This document shows, piece by piece, positions 1 to 6,669 of a stretch of DNA of 7,191 nt (its first letter is position 1; each line of letters begins with the position of its first letter). The DNA lies in assembly GCA_937922775.1 (NCBI GenBank), contig CALAKE010000399.1:1-7191 (forward strand), in the 5' to 3' direction. This DNA is from an uncultured bacterium (GTDB lineage Bacteria > Acidobacteriota > UBA890). The notes under the pieces were generated by a model. That model was not told the DNA's origin, made no database searches, and saw only the letters and a program-made list of their open reading frames with translations. Position numbers and translations under genes: made by a program.

Positions 1-1826
1 TGCCCGATGGCGATCAGAACCCGATCCGCATCCTCGGAGCACGAGACGCTCTCGTCCAACTTCGGCGCAAACCTGCCTTTATCATCGAATACCGACACGC
101 ACCGCTGGAAATCGGCTCGCTCGATGATCCCTTCCCCAACGAACCTCAACGGGCCCCATCCGGGATGAATAGTGATCCCCTCGCGCTCGGCCTCCGAGAT
201 CTCCCACTCGTGTGCGGGCATCTCATCACGCTGCTCTAGGCAGTACATGCTTACCTGTGCCGGACCCAGGCGCACCGCGGCGCGCGCCACGTCGATCGCG
301 ACGTTGCCACCGCCCACGACCACGACCCTCTCGCGTTCGAGCGAGGGTTCGGCTCCAGGGGCAGCGCAGGCCAGGTTTCTGAGCAGGTCGAGACCGAACT
401 CGACGCGCTCGAGGTCGACGCCCTCACAAGGCAGCCGTTTGGGGCGCCGCGCGCCGGCGGAGACGAGCACGGCATCATGATCCGCCAGCAAGTCTTCAAA
501 GCCCACGTCGCCGCCGACCTCGACGCCCATGCGCGACACGATTCCGATGCCCAGGATCTCGTCCACGTCGGCATCCAGGGCGTCAGCCGAAAGTCGATAG
601 CGAGGAATCCCGTCGCGTAGCCAACCCCCCGGAGCCTCCTGTGCGTCGAGGAGGGTCACTGCATGCCCTCTCAGCCGCAGAAACCAGGCGGCGGTGAGCC
701 CCGCGGGTCCCGCGCCCACGATCGCGACGCTCTTGCCGGTATCGGCTCGCGGCTCGGGAAGTGGCGGACGACTCTTCGGATCGGCGTGTTCTAGCGCCGC
801 ACGCTTGAGGCCACAAATGGACAGGGGCTCGGAGAGCTCAGCACGTAGGCAAGCTTCCTCGCAGGGGTGGAAGCAGATCTGTCCAAGCACGCGGGGGAAG
901 GGTGCAGCCTCCCGTATCACTGCCTCGGCGCGAGCGAATTCCCCGTGCCGAATCTCCCTCAAGTAGCGTGAGATCTGCATTCCTGCCGGGCATGCGGCGA
1001 CACAAGGCGGCACGCGCGTCCCATCTGCTCGGGCCTCCTCGAAGTGCAACCTCAGGGCACCCGTCGGGCAAACTTCAACGCAGCTGAGGCAGAAATTGCA
1101 CTCCGAATCCCTCAGCGTGGGTGCCTTCGAGCCGACCACCGGCCGGCTGTTTTCGCCGAGCACGAACCCCAGGGCATCTATTTTCCGAATCTCACGACAC
1201 ATGCGTACGCAGCGCAGACAACCGATGCAGAGGTTGTGATCACGCAGAAAGAGCGGCTCATCGGTGACGACAGGCAGGTCCGCCGGCACATAGCGTGGAG
1301 TATCGGGCGGGATGCCGACAAACTCAGCGACACGACGCAGCTCGCAGGTCGGGAATATCGGGCAACAACGCTCCTCCTTGGCGACGTTCGTCGAACAGGG
1401 CTCCTGCACACACCCTGCACGCTGCGCGCACTGCACGCAGGCATGCGGGTGCGTGGCAAAGATGTCGCGAAGCTGAGCCTGCCGCAGGGTCCCGAGCTCT
1501 GAGCTCGATGTGGTGATCTTCAAGCCTTCTTCGGCCTTCGTCGCGCAGGCCCGAACCGGCTCCGGCTGGCCTTCGATCTGTACCACACAGAGGCGACAAC
1601 CCTGCCAGCCAGAAGAGCTGCCGTTGCCGCCATTCCCGGAGGCGTGGCGCCTCGATACCGATCCCTGAAACACCTCCTGCCAAGGCTCGAGGTGAACGGG
1701 ATCGACCGCCGGCAGGTCGGGATGGGAGCAGAGCCTCGGAATGTAGAGATCGGCCGTATCCGCCGCCTCGAGAATGGTCGCACCTTCCGCGGCCTCAACC
1801 TCAACCCCGTCGATGTGCAGTTTCAC
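1..1826 (-). CDS. bzdV: BzdV-like iron-sulfur/FAD NAD(P) oxidoreductase (NuoG-like + GltD-like fusion), 3' end cut by window
   Basis: One frame stays open from a GTG at 1826-1824 to the left edge: 608 codons, C-terminus missing. Modules in order: a NuoG/FdhA-type [2Fe-2S] domain (Cys33, then Cys77-x2-Cys80 and Cys94); an N5-type HxxxCxxCx5C motif (His126, Cys130, Cys133, Cys139) followed by extra Cys144, 154, 155 and 161; two [4Fe-4S] ferredoxin motifs (Cys200/203/206/210 and Cys243/246/249/253-Pro); the cysteine-rich GltD N-terminal domain (Cys275, Cys279-Pro-Ala-Gly, Cys318, 322, 326); an FAD Rossmann motif GAGPAG at 371-376; and an NAD(P) Rossmann motif GGGNVA at 505-510. GltD-like proteins pass electrons between NAD(P)H, FAD and iron-sulfur clusters. 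The gene begins 4 bases after the ferredoxin stop, with GGTGA just upstream, so I infer it reduces or oxidises that ferredoxin for benzoyl-CoA reduction. BzdV of the Azoarcus bzd cluster is the closest named relative I know. The direction of electron flow and the choice of NAD or NADP cannot be read here. Confidence 0.85.
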   Translation of the reverse strand, partial: MKLHIDGVEVEAAEGATILEAADTADLYIPRLCSHPDLPAVDPVHLEPWQEVFQGSVSRRHASGNGGNGSSSGWQGCRLCVVQIEGQPEPVRACATKAEEGLKITTSSSELGTLRQAQLRDIFATHPHACVQCAQRAGCVQEPCSTNVAKEERCCPIFPTCELRRVAEFVGIPPDTPRYVPADLPVVTDEPLFLRDHNLCIGCLRCVRMCREIRKIDALGFVLGENSRPVVGSKAPTLRDSECNFCLSCVEVCPTGALRLHFEEARADGTRVPPCVAACPAGMQISRYLREIRHGEFARAEAVIREAAPFPRVLGQICFHPCEEACLRAELSEPLSICGLKRAALEHADPKSRPPLPEPRADTGKSVAIVGAGPAGLTAAWFLRLRGHAVTLLDAQEAPGGWLRDGIPRYRLSADALDADVDEILGIGIVSRMGVEVGGDVGFEDLLADHDAVLVSAGARRPKRLPCEGVDLERVEFGLDLLRNLACAAPGAEPSLERERVVVVGGGNVAIDVARAAVRLGPAQVSMYCLEQRDEMPAHEWEISEAEREGITIHPGWGPLRFVGEGIIERADFQRCVSVFDDKGRFAPKLDESVSCSEDADRVLIAIG

Positions 1827-1830
1827 GATT

Positions 1831-2112
1831 TCACCAGGAGTGCGTAATCGCGTTGTAGGTGCAGGCTGTCGTGCAAGGCAGAGGCGGCCGGTCGTGGTCG
1901 GGCTTGCAGGGAGCACAAGAGTACTTGATCTGCTTCCGATGCTCCTCGGTCACTGCGGCAACCTCGTCGTCGTAGTCATCCTCGATGATCTCCAGGACTC
2001 CTTCGGGACAGGCCGCTACACAGCCGTGGTGCTCACACTCTATGCATGGGTCGGTATCGATGATGATGAAGAAGTCACCGGCCCCGTCCTTGTACCCGTA
2101 GTGCGCTTTCAC
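1831..2112 (-). CDS. bzdM: Two-cluster ferredoxin, BzdM-like, presumed electron donor to benzoyl-CoA reductase
   Basis: A 93-residue soluble protein with two groups of four cysteines: Cys23-x2-Cys26-x4-Cys31-x3-Cys35-Pro and Cys66-x2-Cys69-x10-Cys80-x3-Cys84. These fit two [4Fe-4S] clusters, but both third cysteines are further away than in a standard clostridial ferredoxin (CxxCxxCxxxCP). The second group carries a 10-residue Asp/Pro-rich insert and lacks the proline after its last cysteine. Residues 41-57 between the groups are strongly acidic, a plausible docking surface. In class I benzoyl-CoA reductase systems a low-potential ferredoxin is the direct donor to the ATPase subunits, and the position just after the reductase genes matches bzdM in the bzd order. 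The start is a GTG at 2112-2110, preceded by a GGGGAGAAG ribosome site at 2125-2117. The stop lies 4 bases before the oxidoreductase start. The ferredoxin assignment is firm. The partner is inferred from position. Confidence 0.88.
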   Translation of the reverse strand: MKAHYGYKDGAGDFFIIIDTDPCIECEHHGCVAACPEGVLEIIEDDYDDEVAAVTEEHRKQIKYSCAPCKPDHDRPPLPCTTACTYNAITHSW

Positions 2113-2130
2113 GGTTCTTCTCCCCTGCCG

Positions 2131-2166
2131 GCCCTGAGCCCTAGACTGAGGTCTGGGGCTCGGGGC
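2131..2166. repeat. 16-bp inverted repeat (hairpin) between bzdQ-like and ferredoxin genes
   Basis: Arms 2131-2146 and 2151-2166 face each other across a 4-base loop (TGAG, plus strand). Fourteen of 16 pairs are Watson-Crick. The other two (2142/2155 and 2135/2162) are T-G on the plus strand, and so become C-A mismatches in the operon mRNA. It fills most of the only sizeable gap in the block. No T run follows on either strand, so a classical intrinsic terminator is unlikely. A processing, mRNA-stabilising or attenuating hairpin that sets reductase and ferredoxin levels separately is possible. Confidence 0.55.
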
Positions 2167-2192
2167 ACGGCAACTCTCTCGTCTCGCAACGT

Positions 2193-3062
2193 TTACGCGG
2201 CGGCGAGCTTCTTTTTCAGAAGACGCTGGGCAAAGAGCGCACCGCCCAGGCCACCGGCAATCTGAGTGTCGATCTCAGCGGGCATTGCTTCTACGCCGAT
2301 CTCCTTTTCGAGTCGCTTGACGACGCCGATGTTCTTTCCGATGCCGCCAGTGATAGCGAACTTCTCCTCCACGCCGAGCTGCTCGAGCAGCGTTACCACC
2401 CGATGGGCCATAGCCGAACAGTACGAGGCCAATACCTTCGTCTTGGGCCAGCCCTCACGCAACAGCGCGGTAGCCTCTGACTTGGCGAAAACCACGCACG
2501 TGTTCGACACCGGCGGCGGCTCCTCGTCGACCTGAAACGAAAGCTCGCCGACTTCCTCGATGGGCAGCCCCAGCAGGTCGGCGAAGACCTCCATACCGCG
2601 CCCCGTACCGGCGGCACACTTGTCGTTCATCAGGAATGAGGAGACCTTGCCCCGCTCGTCGCAGCGGATGACCTTACAATCCTGCCCGCCCATGTCGAGA
2701 ACCGTGCGGACCTCAGGCCCATACATGTAGTTTGCGCCGCGGGCATGGCAGGCAATTTCGGTAATCGCTTTGTCGGCGAATGGCACGTTGACGCGACCGT
2801 AGCCGGTACCAACGACGAAGCCGATGTCGTCAAGCGTCATGCCCGTGCCCTCGAGGGCCCACTCCATGGCGTTGCGAGCGCTCTCCGGGCTGTCGGACCC
2901 GGTGCGCATGCTGGAGAATGCGTAGAGCTCGTTGTCGACGACAATGACGGCCTGCGAAGAGACCGAGCCAACGTCCACTCCCGCGGTAATGAGCTCACCG
3001 TCGCGCCAATCCTTGCTCTCGTCGTGCCAGCGATATTCCTTCCAGCGCCAAAACTCAGCCAT
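2193..3062 (-). CDS. bzdQ: Benzoyl-CoA reductase ATPase subunit, BzdQ/BcrA-like
   Basis: A 289-residue ASKHA-fold ATPase (BadF/BadG/BcrA/BcrD family). Motifs: phosphate-1 loop AGVDVGSVSSQ at 27-37, TGYGR at 86-90, phosphate-2 DMGGQD at 123-128, NDKCAAGTGRG at 146-156 with Cys149, CVVFAKSE at 189-196 with Cys189, and the adenosine motif TGGIGKN at 238-244. In this family the two cysteines of each ATPase subunit supply ligands to one [4Fe-4S] cluster held at the interface with the partner ATPase. ATP hydrolysis lowers its potential so the electron can enter the ring-reducing subunits. The length fits the short Q subunit of the bzd type (about 290 residues) rather than the roughly 430-residue BcrA of Thauera. 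The frame is open up to 3143, but I chose the ATG at 3062: it has a GAGGAGGG ribosome site 8 bases away and lies 4 bases after the preceding stop, whereas the longer form would overlap that gene by 77 bases with an Arg/Pro-rich, unmatched leader. Confidence 0.92.
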   Translation of the reverse strand: MAEFWRWKEYRWHDESKDWRDGELITAGVDVGSVSSQAVIVVDNELYAFSSMRTGSDSPESARNAMEWALEGTGMTLDDIGFVVGTGYGRVNVPFADKAITEIACHARGANYMYGPEVRTVLDMGGQDCKVIRCDERGKVSSFLMNDKCAAGTGRGMEVFADLLGLPIEEVGELSFQVDEEPPPVSNTCVVFAKSEATALLREGWPKTKVLASYCSAMAHRVVTLLEQLGVEEKFAITGGIGKNIGVVKRLEKEIGVEAMPAEIDTQIAGGLGGALFAQRLLKKKLAAA

Positions 3063-3066
3063 TGTC

Positions 3067-3837
3067 CTATCCCTCCTCGGCGGCGGCGAGCGCTGCGCCG
3101 TAGGCACCGATGTAGTCAGGGTCATCGGGCACCGTAACCTCACACTCCAGGGCCCTCTTCAGGGAGTCGACGAAACCGATGTTGTGAGCGACTCCGCCAA
3201 CCAGGACGACTTCGGGCTCGAACCCCACCTTGCGCGCCAGCGACACGATGCGGCTCGCAATGGCATCGTGAACCGCCCGGGCAATGTCCTCCTTGGGCGT
3301 CTTTGCATGCAGCAGAGACACCACCTCGGACTCCGCGAACACGGCACACTGAGCGTTCATCGGCACCGCATTACCTGATGCGAGCGACATCGCTCCCAGA
3401 CTCTCCGTCTCCACCTCCAGCGCTCGGCTCATGGCCTCGGTGAAGGCGCCAGCCCCGGCGGCACACTTCTCGTTGAGGGCGAAGTCCAGGACCTTCCCCT
3501 GCTCGTTGCAGCGGATTGCACGCCCTTCTTCCGCGCCCACATCGATCACGGTGCGGGCGTTCGGATAGCGTTTGATCGTGCCTTTGACATCGCACCCCAC
3601 CTCCGAAACATCGCGGGTCGAATAGGGAGCGCTCTTGCGCCCGGCTCCCGTGGCAACAACCCCGTCGAGGTCATCGGACGATACACCCGCATCCTCGAGT
3701 GCCGCCGCGAAAGCCTCTTCGGCCGACGCCCGATTATCGAAGCCGGCAATAACGATGCTCTTTCCTGCCAGCTCTCCGTCTCGGAGAACCACGACCTTGA
3801 TGGTCTTGGCCCCCATGTCAATTCCAGCAGTGATCAT
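3067..3837 (-). CDS. bzdP: Benzoyl-CoA reductase ATPase subunit, BzdP/BcrD-like
   Basis: A 256-residue ASKHA ATPase, the second of the heterodimeric ATPase pair. Motifs: AGIDMGAKTIK at 4-14, TGAGR at 63-67, DVGAEEGRAIR at 99-109, NEKCAAGAGAF at 122-132 with Cys125, CAVFAESE at 164-171 with Cys164, and VGGVAHN at 213-219. The DVGAEEG segment replaces the DxGGQD found in the neighbouring subunit and resembles the DIGA-type segment of BcrD, which is why I call this the D-like partner. Having two unlike ATPases side by side is a mark of benzoyl-CoA reductases. 2-Hydroxyacyl-CoA dehydratases, which share the fold, use a single homodimeric activator. The ATG at 3837 directly starts the conserved domain, lies 7 bases after the preceding stop and has AAGGAG at 3853-3848. 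Its stop (TAG, 3069-3067) is 4 bases before the next start. Confidence 0.9.
   Translation of the reverse strand: MITAGIDMGAKTIKVVVLRDGELAGKSIVIAGFDNRASAEEAFAAALEDAGVSSDDLDGVVATGAGRKSAPYSTRDVSEVGCDVKGTIKRYPNARTVIDVGAEEGRAIRCNEQGKVLDFALNEKCAAGAGAFTEAMSRALEVETESLGAMSLASGNAVPMNAQCAVFAESEVVSLLHAKTPKEDIARAVHDAIASRIVSLARKVGFEPEVVLVGGVAHNIGFVDSLKRALECEVTVPDDPDYIGAYGAALAAAEEG
3071..3078 (-). promoter_or_regulatory. Ribosome binding site of the bzdQ-like gene
   Basis: GAGGAGGG on the minus strand, 8 bases before the ATG at 3062 and inside the last codons of the bzdP-like gene. It fixes the start at 3062 rather than the upstream candidate at 3143, and couples translation of the two ATPase subunits. Confidence 0.75.
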
Positions 3838-3844
3838 GAGCCCC

Positions 3845-5152
3845 TTACTCCTTCTTGAGTCCCAACGTCTCCATGAAGGTATCGACGCGCGTCATCGTTC
3901 TTGCGAGATCGAACTCGCGCTCGTCGCCCATGTTCCCTTCGAAGGTCATCACCGGGTAGCCGGCCTCGATCAGGCCCAGGCGGTTCTCGGCGATGCCTAC
4001 CGTCAACCCTTCACAACCGCGGTTGTAGTGCAGCATCACGCCGTCCAGCGACCACTCCTTGGCGATGCGAACCATCATGTCGGTCTTCACATGCGGCGAA
4101 TAGAAATGCTGCCACTCGGGCTTGTGCAGGTTCCACTCCGTCAAGACACGCAACGCGTGGTCGCGGTCTTTGATCTCGACCCCCAGTTGCTGAGGCGTTG
4201 TGCGCGGTCCCCACGTCCCATCCGGCTTGACCTCCCACAACCCGATCAGGCCGAAGGTGTACAGCGACCCCACAGAGATCGCGCCAAACTCTTCGAGATA
4301 GCGGAACAAGCTGAGGAAGCCCCACGGCGGCTGCGTATCCGACATCAGCCGGCAGCGCTCGTTGGCGACGGCGGCAATGCCATCGTTCACCCGGTCCTGC
4401 ACCTCGTCCCTGAGCTCCTCGTAGAAGTCGGCAACCACCTTGCTGTGCTTCATCAAGGTGCCGAGGACGTAGAGCGAGTACATCGTCTTTTCTTCGAGCG
4501 GCGCCGGGATCGCTTTGTTCAGATTGCAGATCTCGGCCCAAACCGAGGTTGCCCTGCACTCGTTGTGCACCGCCTCGATGAGAAGATCATCGTTGTACTC
4601 GCGCCCCGTGACCTTCTCGAGCCACTCGATACCGTCGTGCATCTGCCCGACGAGGTAGTTCACCTTGTTGTCGTTGATCTCTTGCTCAGGGCCAACCGCC
4701 ACATCGATGGAGAAGTGGGGGATCTCCGGCTCCATGTCGGTAACCACCTGGTACCACTTGGCATGGCTACAACAGATATGGTCCTGCCAGATGAAATCAG
4801 GCTTGGGGAACGGACCTCCCCAGAGGAACTCATCGAGCAAGAGAGAGCCCCAGTAGTTGCGCATGTAGGAGCACAGATCGCGCGCATAGCCGGCGCGCTC
4901 CGTGGCCTCCAGGCAGCGGTTTGAAAACTCTCGGTTCGCAGCGATCGAGGCCGCGTAGGGCTCGCTGGTGATGCTGTAGACATCTTCGCCGAGCCCACAG
5001 GGGATCGCCCCGAAAGTCCAGGCACCACCGGCCCACCGCAGGGCGCCCCGATCGTGCGCCGTGGCGTAGTCGCGGTAGTAGTTCTCCCTGATCTCCTTCG
5101 CCTTCCCCCAGCACTCCAACTGCCTCGTTTCGTAGAGCTGTTTGGTGGCCAT
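3845..5152 (-). CDS. bzdO: Benzoyl-CoA reductase subunit, BzdO/BcrB-like (HgdB-type)
   Basis: A 435-residue protein of the 2-hydroxyglutaryl-CoA dehydratase D-component (HgdB) superfamily, the length expected of BzdO. It should pair with the N subunit to form the site where benzoyl-CoA is reduced by two electrons to cyclohexa-1,5-diene-1-carbonyl-CoA. Likely cluster or active-site cysteines are Cys52 (in IPCGLGEDVYS), Cys94 (LCSYMRN), Cys127/128 (DHICCSHAKW) and Cys380 (HYNRGCEG, close to the C-terminus, where this family has a cluster ligand). There is no signal peptide or membrane segment, so it is cytoplasmic. The ATG at 5152 is preceded by a GAGGGGAAG-type ribosome site and lies 12 bases after the bzdN-like stop. 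Assignment to a benzoyl-CoA rather than a 3-methylbenzoyl-CoA reductase (Mbd type) rests on order and overall resemblance, and substrate range could differ. Confidence 0.9.
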   Translation of the reverse strand: MATKQLYETRQLECWGKAKEIRENYYRDYATAHDRGALRWAGGAWTFGAIPCGLGEDVYSITSEPYAASIAANREFSNRCLEATERAGYARDLCSYMRNYWGSLLLDEFLWGGPFPKPDFIWQDHICCSHAKWYQVVTDMEPEIPHFSIDVAVGPEQEINDNKVNYLVGQMHDGIEWLEKVTGREYNDDLLIEAVHNECRATSVWAEICNLNKAIPAPLEEKTMYSLYVLGTLMKHSKVVADFYEELRDEVQDRVNDGIAAVANERCRLMSDTQPPWGFLSLFRYLEEFGAISVGSLYTFGLIGLWEVKPDGTWGPRTTPQQLGVEIKDRDHALRVLTEWNLHKPEWQHFYSPHVKTDMMVRIAKEWSLDGVMLHYNRGCEGLTVGIAENRLGLIEAGYPVMTFEGNMGDEREFDLARTMTRVDTFMETLGLKKE

Positions 5153-5164
5153 TGTTCTTCCCCT

Positions 5165-6292
5165 CTAGTCGAAGAGATCTTCGTCGCTGAGCATCTCGAG
5201 AAACGCCTCAACCCTTACCTTGAACTGCCCTATGGGCACGGTGACATCGAACTCGAGGAAGAGCGTCTTGATCCCGGCCTCGTCAAGGGCCTTACGGATG
5301 GCGACGGTGTCCAGCTCGTGCGGGTCGCAGAACTTCTGCTGCATGACGATGGCGCCGGCGACGTCCCACTTCTTGGCGAGCTCGAGAATGTGAGGAATCC
5401 TGCTGCGATCCTCCCAGTCCTTCGTGGGGCAGGGAACGCGGTCGATGTAGCGCGCGGCAATGGCCTCGAGCCGATCGTCCCGGGGCTCTACCTCGTTCCA
5501 GAAGTAGCGCGTACCGGTGCAGTGCTCATCGACCACGATGGTCGCCCCGGACGTTTCCACCATGTTGATGAACTCGATATCGTCGTCCTCACTGCCGATG
5601 ATCATCAGCCGCACGCCGGGGTCGCGGCCGTTGCCGCGGGTAGGAAGCGCGTCAAGGACCTTGGCCATCTCGCCGCTGTGCTCCTCCTTGTCGGTCATTT
5701 GGCAAGAGATGACCATCTCCATGGCCTCCTCCCCGGTGAGGGGCGGGTGCTCGTCTTGGCGCAGGTCGTAGATCGAGCGCAAAAGGCGGCGGTTGTCGTT
5801 GTAGATCTCGATGGCGTGGTCGAGGCCTTCGTCGGTGATCGTGTTCCCCGTCCACTCCTCGACCGCTTCCTTGAACTGAACCAACTCCCCGGTCAGGTAG
5901 GGCAATGCCCTCGGGCTCTGCACGTGGTGGGGCATGCATAGGTAGTAACTGAATTCCCGTGGTCGGTGCTTCTCCCAGGAGGTGAATGCCTGGCGAATGT
6001 GCAGGCACGACTGCGCGATCATGATGCCGTCGAGGTAGTCGTAGCGCCCCTTGAGACCCTGAGCGAGGCAGTCGCGGCAGAACGGGCAGAACATACCGAA
6101 GATGTGCGGCTCGGTGACGTTCTGCGGCTCGTGGCTCCCCAGAATCCGCACCGGCAGGACATTTGCGGCGTGCAGAATCTCCTCGGGAACATAGGTGCAG
6201 AAGTACCCCATCACCTTGCCGCCGGTACGCTCCTTCCATTCCTGGGCGTATTCGTGGCGGTTGGTCTCCCACTCCCGGAATTGCTCGAACAT
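5165..6292 (-). CDS. bzdN: Benzoyl-CoA reductase subunit, BzdN/BcrC-like (HgdB/C-type)
   Basis: A 375-residue cytoplasmic protein of the HgdB superfamily, the partner of the O subunit in the substrate-binding half of class I benzoyl-CoA reductase. Cysteines: Cys32 (YFCTYVPEE, a conserved early ligand in this family), Cys69/72/75 (FCPFCRDC), Cys96 (QSCLHIRQ), Cys119 (YYLCMPHH), Cys258 (DEHCTGTRYFW) and Cys322 (QQKFCDPHE). The FCPFCRDC-to-YLCMPHH stretch and the late KFCDPHE motif are typical of the BcrC/BadD/BzdN group. I chose the ATG at 6292 because AAGGAGG at 6307-6301 sits 8 bases upstream. A GTG at 6310 that overlaps the previous stop (GTGA) would add six residues and is less likely. It ends 12 bases before bzdO, so both subunits are probably made in equal amounts. 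Confidence 0.9.
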   Translation of the reverse strand: MFEQFREWETNRHEYAQEWKERTGGKVMGYFCTYVPEEILHAANVLPVRILGSHEPQNVTEPHIFGMFCPFCRDCLAQGLKGRYDYLDGIMIAQSCLHIRQAFTSWEKHRPREFSYYLCMPHHVQSPRALPYLTGELVQFKEAVEEWTGNTITDEGLDHAIEIYNDNRRLLRSIYDLRQDEHPPLTGEEAMEMVISCQMTDKEEHSGEMAKVLDALPTRGNGRDPGVRLMIIGSEDDDIEFINMVETSGATIVVDEHCTGTRYFWNEVEPRDDRLEAIAARYIDRVPCPTKDWEDRSRIPHILELAKKWDVAGAIVMQQKFCDPHELDTVAIRKALDEAGIKTLFLEFDVTVPIGQFKVRVEAFLEMLSDEDLFD

Positions 6293-6300
6293 ACGGGTTC

Positions 6301-6307
6301 CCTCCTT
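6301..6307 (-). promoter_or_regulatory. Ribosome binding site of the bzdN-like gene
   Basis: AAGGAGG on the minus strand, 8 bases before the ATG at 6292. It decides between that ATG and the overlapping GTG at 6310, and it covers the stop codon of the preceding small gene, which suggests re-initiation by the same ribosomes. Confidence 0.75.
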
Positions 6308-6669
6308 CACGCGCCGTCCTTCTTCATTTTGCGCGTGTAGATGGTCTTGAACCGCAGCTGCGCCAGCAGCCTGCAGTCTTCACAATCCTCGCCTAGCTCT
6401 TCGGATCGAACGGGGTCCGCGCAGACCTCGAACCCCATTTCGGTGTACAGGTCGATCGCCTCCTTCGCGCGTTGCGGATCGGCGATAAAGCGGCGCTCCC
6501 ATCCATCGGCGACCCGTTGCGGATCAGCCTCGAGTTGCGCCTCGGCGACAGCCCGACGTGCCTCTTGCTCTACGATCGACCCCAGCGGTTGAGCAAGGTC
6601 TCGGTCGGGCAATGATTCAGATTCGTCCGGTGATTTTGATGCTTCTTCTTTTGAGTCGGGGTCAGACAT
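6307..6669 (-). CDS. Small acidic protein with C-terminal CxxC, unknown function
   Basis: I do not recognise this 120-residue protein. Residues 1-28 are highly charged, rich in Ser, Asp and Glu, and probably disordered. Residues 32-80 look helical (many Ala, Glu, Gln, Arg). The C-terminus holds Cys83, then EDCEDC with Cys96 and Cys99, then a basic LRFKTIYTRKMKK tail. Three cysteines with a CxxC could bind a metal or a cluster, or act in thiol chemistry, but no family signature proves this. The ATG at 6669 overlaps the end of the ATPase gene by 8 bases (stop 6664-6662), and no strong ribosome site is seen, so it is probably translated by coupling. Its stop lies 14 bases before the bzdN-like ATG. 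The position between an ATPase and the reductase subunits suggests a role in assembling, activating or feeding electrons to the complex (inference). Codon use and GC look like those of its neighbours, which supports a real gene. Confidence 0.75.
   Translation of the reverse strand: MSDPDSKEEASKSPDESESLPDRDLAQPLGSIVEQEARRAVAEAQLEADPQRVADGWERRFIADPQRAKEAIDLYTEMGFEVCADPVRSEELGEDCEDCRLLAQLRFKTIYTRKMKKDGA

Noticed and set aside
1..1826. Possible frameshifted or broken oxidoreductase, since only short fragments appear in the other frames
   Set aside because: Reading the minus strand codon by codon from the GTG at 1826 gives no stop down to base 1, with all domain motifs in one frame. The gene is merely cut by the window edge.
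2131..2166. Intrinsic terminator splitting the operon
   Set aside because: No T run follows the stem on either strand, and the downstream ferredoxin and oxidoreductase fit the same pathway.
1774..2265. 163-residue plus-strand frame across the ferredoxin gene and the intergenic gap
   Set aside because: It runs over the ferredoxin, the hairpin and the end of the bzdQ-like gene on the opposite strand, and shows no motif or ribosome site that would outweigh them.
3063..3143. Longer N-terminus for the bzdQ-like protein (start at 3143)
   Set aside because: It would overlap bzdP by 77 bases, its leader is Arg/Pro-rich without family match, and the ATG at 3062 has a proper ribosome site.
3635..4924. 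429-residue open frame on the plus strand
   Set aside because: It lies antisense to the clear bzdP- and bzdO-like genes. Its protein is a Leu/Val/Arg/His-rich mirror of their codons without any recognisable motif, as expected in GC-rich DNA.
5054..5941. 295-residue open frame on the plus strand
   Set aside because: It is antisense to the bzdN- and bzdO-like genes, its composition is an artefact of their codon bias, and it has no domain.
3067..6292. 2-hydroxyacyl-CoA dehydratase with its activator
   Set aside because: The HgdB-type subunits share that fold, but two different ATPases plus a dedicated ferredoxin and oxidoreductase, in bzd order, fit a class I aryl-CoA reductase better.
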